Origin: Cephalotrichum gorgonifer
Taxonomy: Eukaryota; Ascomycota; Sordariomycetes; Microascales; Microascaceae
Assembly: GCA_900312665.1 (NCBI GenBank)
Contig: ONZQ02000005.1
Location: 1,219,077 to 1,283,076 of the forward strand
DNA: 64,000 nt
Direction of reading: 5' to 3'
The first letter of the stretch is position 1, and the number at the start of each line of letters is the position of its first letter. Shown one piece after another: positions 56,351-64,000 of this stretch. The position numbers and the translations under genes are program-made. Below the pieces are notes generated by a model that saw only the letters and a list, made by a program, of their open reading frames with translations, did no database searches and was not told the DNA's origin.

Positions 56351-57138
56351 AGCGAAGATGATGGTGCCTGGCTGTGGAGCTGCGGTCCTTAGCTCCAGCG
56401 GGTTATACATGGACCTTTATCTTTCTTTGAAGAGAGACGGAAACCATCCTAGTCGGGATCTGGTCCCGTTTTTCTACCATTTTCTGATTGGGATTGATTC
56501 GGGGGTGGGGGGAATCTGAACCACGTCAATTTGTTCAACTGTCCGCTTTTGCTTGGTCATATAGACTGCCAAATAGAAATCCAAAGAGCAAGGCGTCGCT
56601 GTCCCATTGATACATTCCCTGTAGTAGCTTGAGCGCAGGGAAGGGTAGCCGCGTTCGACATCACAGCTCGGTTTTCGGCCGTCACACCCTAATACCTGCG
56701 CCTACTATTGCAGACAGACACTGTAAGACTCCTGTGGCATCAGTACAGGAGGAGCAGAGATAACACAAGTACGTTCATACTTTTCGCCTGTGCATCTAGT
56801 GCATGGAAGCTATAGTCGAATGCACATATGGGCTAAGGGGCAGTATGGTGGACAAATGAGCAGTTATCAACCTGCAGCTGGGAGTAATACGTCCCTTGTC
56901 AAGCGTTCGATGGGGGCTATTTAGTGTGAGAATATTTAACAAAATACAAATGCAACCCATGCTCGCATCGGTTATCTAGAAGCCGAGACTTGTTCACGGC
57001 CGGTGCCCCACGCTGGCTGGTTTTAACTTCGTAGGGGGCCGAACTTGACTTCCTCCAAAGAGTACCCGGGCCATTCGAAGTCGTTTCCTATACCTCCTCT
57101 TTCTCCATGCCCTTCATCCTTTCTTTATGAGTCATTCC
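56351..57138. other. Intergenic between convergent transporter genes
   Basis: No gene; two 3' ends face each other. Short frames only. Confidence 0.5.
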
Positions 57139-59331
57139 TTAAACCTTGACTTCGGTCATCACCAACGCGGCAACAAAGGCGACCCCGCAGAACGCAATCG
57201 AGACAAGATGCGACCAGGACAGCCCGAGCATGTACGACTCCACAATTGCCGAATAGACTTCATGATCTGCCTTGTCAAGGTAATCGATGTCCGAAGCTGC
57301 CTTCTTCACAATCTATAGTATATGCCGCAGTTAGCTTCGGTGTACCTCCGCTCAACTCAGTGGCATACATACCTCATAGCGAGCGGCAGCATCCAGCCCC
57401 ATGCCCTGAAGAAGGGTGTCTAACTTCCACTGTACTGTCTCCATCACAGTCGCACTAACGATTGCGAGACCGGCGATGACACCGACGCTGATGGTGAGGT
57501 ACATGCCCGCCAGAGCCGGTGCCCTCATCTTCTTACTGACAGAGGCCTGGATAGAGGTGAAGACCGCCGTCTGTGCGATCCCAGTGCCAAAGCCACTCGG
57601 GAAGATGTAGAGCGATTCCCAAATACTCGTATTCCCATGCCACGTGAGAAAGAGGAGGATATATGAGAAGGAGGATGCCAGAGTCCCGCATACGAGGACG
57701 TTTTGGTAGCGGCCGGTCCTGGGGATCGTTAGTCCTCGGAATTAACAGACAAGAATAATATCACTCTTTCTCAGGAATAGGAATACCTTTTGATAAGTAG
57801 CCCAGAAAACACGGCGCCCAGGGCGTTGCCGAAGACTGCCGGGAATAGATGTGCGCCAGCCACAGCGTTGGATACCCTGCGACTGACCTGGAAGTAGATG
57901 GGCACTGAAAACATTAGGCCCAGCTGAGCAGCTAGCTGGAACATGGCGATGGTGTATGATATAAGCACATTGCGCTGTTGTAGCAGTGAGAGTGGGAAGA
58001 CCGGGTTTATGGCCCACCAAGCCTCCGTGGCTAAAAAGAGCCCACCAAATACCAACGAGGAAGCTAATAGTGAGATGATGATTGGGTGGGTCCAAGCAAA
58101 TGTTGTCCCCCCAAGATCAATCGGAATCAAGATTGTTAGTATGGTAAGTGATAGAAAGGCTGCACCCTGGAAATCGATGCGAGAGAACTTGCTCTGTGGC
58201 GTCTCGCTCTCGCTAGGGGCGTCATTGGCAGACTCCTCATTCCCGCCCTCACCCTCGGGCTGATCGGAATTGGGGAGTGTGGGAAGGCCTTTGGGTAGGA
58301 GCAGCCAGCCGATTATAGCAGCCAAGAGGAAGATCGGCCCCTGGCCCGTGAATGACCAGCGCCAACCGACGGTATCTGCGAGCCAGCCACCTACGGGGCC
58401 GCCGAGGCTACGACCCACGGTTGCGGCTAAGTTGAGGGTGGCCTGCCATGCTGCGATATCCCGTAGGGGAACCAGATCTAGAAATATTTGGATGAGCTTT
58501 GTGGTGCGGGAGATGAATGGGGTACATGAATGTGGTGGGAAAGTTACCCGCGATGAGAAGTGACCCCACGATCCCCAAAGCTGACCCTCCACCACCAGAT
58601 ATAGCACGACCGAGGATGACATGCCACATGGACTGGCCGGAGCCAACAAGAATGCTAGGTATTGTAAGGAAATGGAGGACAAGATCCGAGGGAAATGAGG
58701 CCTTAGCTTACCATCCCAGGGCGAATAATACGTAAGATACCGTGAGGACGGGCCTTCGGCCGAAGATATCGCTCAGTTGTCCGCTCTAACGAAAGTTCAA
58801 GACTCCCCATCAGCCACAGTTTTCTATAGCGGAAAGGGAGAGTACTGGAAGCGGAATTGTTGGATCGATCCCGGGCTAACACACGATGTTCTGAAAAGAC
58901 GCTCCTGCAAGAGCAAAGGCTGTCATCAACCAACTGGAAGCCCCTAAGTTTTGAAACTCTGACGCGATGGTCGAATGTGTCGCAAGAACGAGGGATCCAT
59001 CGGCATTGCTGGTGAACACCCCAATGACGAGGATTCCGATAACTTGCAGGATTCGGCCGTGGCCCTTTCCAGTGTTGTCCTTGGTACTGGGTGGGCGAGA
59101 CTCCACAGGAGGAGGGAGGGCGCGCTCGAGGTCTTCCGGTGGGTCTAGATACCATGGAATAAATGCGCTGCCCGAAGAGGAGCTATCAAGGCTGGAGATT
59201 GTGAGGGAGCTCTCACTTGATGACGATCCGATGGACCAGTTACGTGGACGGAAAGAATGGAGGAGCGACGTGCGCTCTGAGGTGTGAGCCTGGGAAGCGG
59301 CGGAGCCGTCATTTGGAACTTGCGCACCCAT
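57139..59331 (-). CDS. MFS 14-TM exporter, Fnx1/Vba-like
   Basis: A 612-residue MFS protein of the DHA2-related group that includes vacuolar basic amino acid transporters and drug exporters. Exons: 59331-58885, 58785-58712, 58654-58548, 58477-57787, 57718-57373, 57312-57139; phases agree at every junction. The N-terminal 105 residues are Ser/Pro-rich and cytosolic (ERTSLLHSF could be a dileucine vacuolar signal). Motifs are ADGSLVLATHSTIASEFQ in TM1, SGQLSDIFGRRPVL, LGRAISGGGGSALG, ADLVPLRDIAAWQ, GRSLGGPVGGWLADTVGWRW (motif C) and a final VSIAFCGVAFVAALVMTEVKV. I chose ATG 59331 because the frame upstream has no other ATG. Vacuolar location and substrate are inference. Confidence 0.88.
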
Positions 59332-60366
59332 TATGGGCTGTTGAGTATCGATATCGAGGCGCACTAGTGAGCGTTAGGCCTATGACTTATTGAGTTTACA
59401 AGAAGGAGGAGGGACGTTATGATAGTCTGGTGGGCGCCACTGCCTTCTCGCTTCCAACCGCGCATATGGAGAGGTCGCCAGAAAGTCCCGCAGTACGGGA
59501 AACGAAGCGGACCGGACAGGTCAGGTATCGGGAAGCCGAGATCGGAAGTTGAGTGCTAGCAGAGGCCGGTACCCAGATGACTTGTCTTCCGGAAGATACA
59601 GCCTTTGGCAGGGATTGCGCCAAAGCGCGGTGACCAGAGATAAGGACCCCGTCCGACTGCATCGGCGCCATATCCCGTCCCGTGCAGTCTGTAGTTAGTG
59701 CATGCACGAGCGAGGCTAGGCAATGGGCTAGGTTACCATCGGGGCGGTTGCGCAATATGGCGACATCTAGAAGACCCACTCTCCGGCGTGGTGAATGGCT
59801 ACACTGGGGACATTTGAATGCCATCTTCGGGCTTGGGAATTGCGTATTACTGATACAACTACAACTACTGGATATTAAAAGTTTACTTGTTGATTAATAA
59901 AAAAACTACCCATTTCGGGGTTACACTGCCTATGGCGGGGCGCGGATTAGATATTGAACGACGTGCTTCCCATGCTGGCGGGTTGGATCCGGTCACATAT
60001 GGCGTGGGGGTAAGACACATCGGCCGCCGGAGTTTACGGGGGTTGGGAAAGAAAACTCCGTTCATTACAGGACTTCAAGAGCATACTCCGGAACTTCGGC
60101 ATTATTCTAATTCGCGGGTGGTTGTGTCGTAGTGAGGTTGGAGACCTGACCTCGTTCAGCATACGGTAGTCAAGTTCAAGCAGGTGCTATTGATGTAGTT
60201 CTACAGTGAATTCGTCGCTCTCACTAACTAATAGCATATCTTTATAAAAATAAACGTTGCCGGCTTTGTAGAATACAATGGTTCAAAAGACATTTCAAAA
60301 AAAAAATAACTCCTAAACTAGTACTGCGCTGAGCGTGTATTTCAGATTTACACTCAAATGTGTTGT
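59332..60366. other. Intergenic, no recognised gene
   Basis: AT-rich patches near 59880 and 60240-60320, including an A9 tract. No gene seen. Confidence 0.5.
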
Positions 60367-62399
60367 TTACACCCAGTCACTCCAAGACGAGCCCTGCCTA
60401 TACACGTAGCCGTCCTTCTCAAACTGCGCACCCTCGGCCGACTCTAGGTACCCAAGCTCGCAGTGCGAGTACGATACCTTGACCTGGTGCTTCTCGTAAA
60501 AGGCGTCGAAGCGAGGAGAGAGTGCATCCCGGAGTGACAGCACGTTGCCCTGAGGGTGGAGCGCACCCCAAGGCTGGGTGCAAGTGGAGCCCTTGCATGA
60601 CTTGGTAACCAGAAGGAGCGAGTCCAAACGTGCAACGATCTTGTTGATCGGGAGACCTAAGAGGGTCGTTGCGGAGGATGATGGGCTCAAGAGGTTGTAA
60701 AGTTGGCCAGGATCCGCCTGGGACGTGTTAGCATGTGCTCACCCGGCATCAATGTGGAATGCAGTGTGACCTACGTTCAAGTCGTAGAGCTCATGCTCGT
60801 TGGTACACCAAACCGAGTAGTATAAATTATACTCCTTAGAAGCGATTCGTATCGCCTTATAGGTGTTGTTTAGGATGAAGGATTGGTTGCGATCAAAGTA
60901 ACCAAACTGGCCCTCAGAGGCGGCTATTCCCCAGAACTCCACGTTGACATGCTCGTGGCGAGTAGTGATGGCGCTCTCCAGCCCATCTGCGGTGAGCGGG
61001 ATGCTAAGACCATCAAAGTCTGCACGAGCGACACCCTGTGCTAGCTGGACAAACGTGGGTGTCAAGTCCGTATGAGTCGTGACGATCTCCGATACCTTGC
61101 CCTTCGGAACACCAGGACCTCGGACGATCAGGGGGATGTTGATGTCCTCTTCGAACCCACATTCCTTTCCGGGCTGGAGGCGGTGGTGACCGATGTGGAA
61201 CCCATTATCCGTTGTGTAAAAGATGTACGTGTTGTCTAAGATGCCGTAGTCCTCGAGCTTCCTGACGACAGAATCTACGAGCTCATCGACAGCTTGGAGA
61301 GCCCGAAGGCGGCTTCTGTAAAAGTGGTCGTTATAGGCCACATTTTCGGGGCTCTGCTTCGACTGCTGTGCGATCCAGTTCGCACCAGAGGGCTTATCGG
61401 GGTTGAAGTTGGCAGTTCGCGGGACGATAGCGTCCTGGAAGAGGTGCGCGTGTCGATCAGCAGGAATGGGCGCGCTGAAGAAGTTTCGGACATCGGGATC
61501 TTCCGGAAGGTCAATGATGTCGTCGTCATCGAGATGCGGAAGGAGATTATAGTTAACATTCGAGTGTGGGGCAACAGGAGCGATGCCCAAGAAGAAGGGT
61601 TTCCCTCCAGACACAGCGTCGTCAAGGAAGCCGAGGGCCTTTCCTGCTAGAACGTCGGTCGTGTACTGCCCCTCGTAGCTGACAGGCGGGTCCTGATTAC
61701 GCTGGTATGTGGCGTTGAGGTAGCTGTAGGTGAAGGGGTCAAGGAGGAAGTCGGACCCTGTCCAGCCCCCGGGGAAAGGGTTATTGTAATTCTCGGTATC
61801 GTGAGCATTAAACAGTTTGCCCGTATAGTAAGTACTATATCCCGCGTCTTGGAGGAAGACGGGAAGGTAGGCCTCGTTCAGTCCCTGGGTGACAAATTTA
61901 GGGAAACCGCCTGGTAAAAGTTCATACGTTAGCGCCCGCCATGTGAGAGCCGGGGTACTTGGGCATCTGGGGCAGCACTGAACCGAAGGGAGGGGAAACA
62001 TCCGTGACCTTGGATATGTTAGTTGAGAGCCTTATTTAGGAGAGCCGGGGTAGTAGGACATACGTTGGTGTTGTGCGCGAGCTTCCCGGTCAAGATCGAG
62101 ACCCGGGCTGGACAGCAGATTGCCGTAGTGCAAAAGTGCTTCGTGAAGAGGGTCCCTTGGTCAATGAGGTGCTTGTTGATCAGAGGGACGTAGTCCAGGG
62201 AGTTCATGTGCAAGTCCTGGTCGTCTGTCAGGATGAAGACGATGTTGGGTTTTCTCGAGTCGGCAGCGGGAGCATCATGTCCCAGCTGTCCCAGGGTGAT
62301 TTGAGAAGCGGCGCCTTGCGCGCACGTGACTTGTGCCAGTGACAGCAAGGACGTGAGAAGCACGCCCCAGGAAGAGATTGGTTTCGATACGCCCGCCAT
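60367..62399 (-). CDS. Secreted type I sulfatase (arylsulfatase-like)
   Basis: A 615-residue secreted sulfatase hydrolysing sulfate esters. Exons: 62399-62064, 62008-61984 (a 25-nt micro-exon), 61910-60775, 60717-60367. The intron before the micro-exon ends with AAG (62009) behind a CTAAC branch. Signal peptide about residues 1-27. Metal ligands are in ILTDDQD (D59, D60). The formylglycine signature is C-C-P-A-R with C95 as the modified residue, followed by SILTGKLAHNTN. Downstream are YYTGKLFN, PHSNVN and TTDNGFHIGHHRL, which supplies the remaining Asp/Asn/His ligands; ELYDLNADPGQLYNLL is the usual C-terminal block. The activity requires a formylglycine-generating system, which fungi handle variably. 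Likely role: sulfur scavenging; a link to sulfur control is inference. Confidence 0.92.
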
Positions 62400-64000
62400 T
62401 TTTTGACATGCAAGACTGGAACAATTGACGATGGAGAAAGCGGAATGCTCCTCCTGGGGTAAAGTCGACGAAATCTGGCGGGTATGATTATGTATTCATG
62501 ATGCGACTAATCCAAGCTATTAAACGTGAACGCTGCGAGCGTGATGTGTCGTGCTTGTGCTACTGCGCCCCGCCGAACACGGCACGAATGAGCCGGTCTT
62601 GTTTCTCGGCGTTGACGTGGACGGGGTCCTGGTGAACCCCGTGTGGGGGTCTCCAATCTACTTGCATATGTGCTTCCCAAAATGGATAATGGGACGGAGC
62701 CAGAGATGATGACGTGCTTGCAAGTTGCAACAACAGAAAGTAGGTCTGCAGGCGGAAGGCGGGTCTTGGAGATTGAATCATCTCAGGCCCGTGGATTAAT
62801 CCACTGTCGCAAAACTTTGCAGGCGCAGGTCTGGTGCTGGAACTATCAGTATCCAGCATTTGGATGTCATGTTTCGTAAGTTCTTTAGATCCTTGTACGT
62901 TCCCCGCTTGCCTGCACCTATCAGGGTGGTAGTTGGGTAAGACGCCATAACACTGGCAAGTATCATCATCAGATTATCAACCAACCAGCGTTGACTGTTT
63001 TTTTTGGTTGTTTTTGGTCCCTCAGTGATGGCACCAGTGGGGGGTTTAGACGTAACTAACACTTCCCATGAAACTACTGCCGCTAGCGTGCCGGTTGTAA
63101 CAGCAGTCGGCTGAGGCATCGCATGTTCCTTGGCGAGCTTTAACCTTCAAGACTCAAGATCCTTACCCCAGTGGTCTAGAGCCTACCCCATCTCGCCTTT
63201 TCTAGCCTCTGAGGTACCAGTAGTAGAACGTAGAAATGTTTAGGTGGCCTGTTACGGCAGATGACCCAAAGGCGTGCAGCGGTTGATCTATTTTTGAGCG
63301 CACATATGAGTAACGATGGCGCGTTGCTCATGCTCATATTTTTTTTTACCTTGGTGATACCTGCGTTTATCGAACTTGGCCGCGTTTTCGGACCTTCCGA
63401 TTGGCACAGAGGGGATGGAAGCTAGAGGGCGTGTTGCGATACACTTCGCTGTCTCGCCTACCAGATCTCAACAGCCCCACGAGTATTTTGATTACCCTGC
63501 AGGTCCCCCCGAGTTCGCCAGATATCCCCCCGGATGACGCCATCGGCCTAGAACGGAAATCGCCCCTTGGCAATCCTAATCCGGAGACTTGTATCACCCG
63601 GTAGGGTTGAATGAGTGGAGATCCCACCTGGCCATGAGAGGGATGAGAGGGGTAGGGGGACTCTCCCACGAGCTGACATGCAACTTCTCTACAATTCTTG
63701 TCGATATGCCCCATGCCGTCGAGAATGTCGTTATTTCGACGTAGAATACGTGCCGGGGCTATCAGATGTGAACGGCCCGATCTCCTTCACTATGTTGTCT
63801 AGCTAGGTAGGATTTCGTATTCGTATTGGTCTTAGTTGTCCTAGTAGTCTGCCATGAAACCACGTAGAGGAGAACTCCGTCTTCGGCACCCCGGCTGCAT
63901 ACTTGCATACTTTTGGAAAGTTGTTCTCTCCAGGGCAGATTATAACTCGGCTCTCCGACGTCCTTTGTACCAATGATCTTCTCTTAAAGTCGACGAAGCT
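62400..64000. other. Right-edge stretch without recognised gene
   Basis: Includes the sulfatase promoter. Frames at 62560-63119 and 63367-63714 (both strands) show no domain. T-tracts lie at 63000 and 63340. Confidence 0.5.

Noticed and set aside
1..64000. Secondary-metabolite cluster
   Set aside because: Exporters, GST, dioxygenase and regulators are present but no PKS, NRPS, terpene cyclase or DMATS backbone was found in any frame.
1..64000. CRISPR array or prokaryotic operon features
   Set aside because: Intron-containing genes and nuclear tRNAs show a eukaryotic nuclear sequence; no spaced direct repeats of CRISPR type.

Overview
The window is nuclear DNA from a filamentous ascomycete (Pezizomycotina). 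The gene content and intron style are closest to an Aspergillus/Penicillium-type fungus (Eurotiales); the species cannot be named from the sequence alone. The evidence is many short introns (about 48-130 bp) with GTRNGY donors and CTAAC/CTGAC-like branch sites, Zn2Cys6 regulators, RTA1, fungalysin, 14-TM MFS pumps, secreted CAZymes, and nuclear tRNA genes including a Ser tRNA with a long variable arm. Genes were rebuilt by joining exons across splice sites that restore family motifs and reading frame. Spans therefore include introns, and exon limits are given in each entry.

Left third (1-22.5 kb): an RTA1-type membrane protein, an NAD(P)-binding reductase-like protein, a GPI-anchored-like secreted protein, a nine-exon F-box protein and an Hsp70/actin-fold ATPase with an N-terminal membrane segment. 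A Zn2Cys6 regulator follows with a 14-TM drug-type exporter directly behind it, and then a secreted M36 metalloprotease (fungalysin).

Middle (22.7-43.2 kb): a glutathione S-transferase, a TfdA/TauD-like dioxygenase divergent from a sugar transporter, and a tRNA-Gln that cuts off the remnant of a C2HC + Zn2Cys6 transcription factor. Next is a divergent xylan-degradation pair (GH10 xylanase and CE1 esterase), both broken by nonsense codons. Then come agmatine deiminase and a divergent pair of Tm-1-like (UPF0261) and PEP-hydrolase-like TIM-barrel genes, domains that are fused in the plant Tm-1 protein. Two small predicted genes and a tRNA-Ser(CGA) with a probable 6-nt intron follow, and then a FAR1-type transposase-derived ORF beside a broken exportin-1 (CRM1) fragment.

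Right third (43.9-62.4 kb): another Zn2Cys6 regulator, a repeat-bearing gene desert with a weak copia-like RNase H trace, a secreted exo-inulinase (GH32), a multi-spanning membrane protein, a hexose transporter, a Fnx1/Vba-like 14-TM exporter and a secreted type I sulfatase. The theme is accessory: secreted carbohydrate and protein degradation, sugar uptake and toxin export, with decayed CAZymes and transposon traces. No polyketide, peptide or terpene synthase backbone, CRISPR array or complete mobile element was found.
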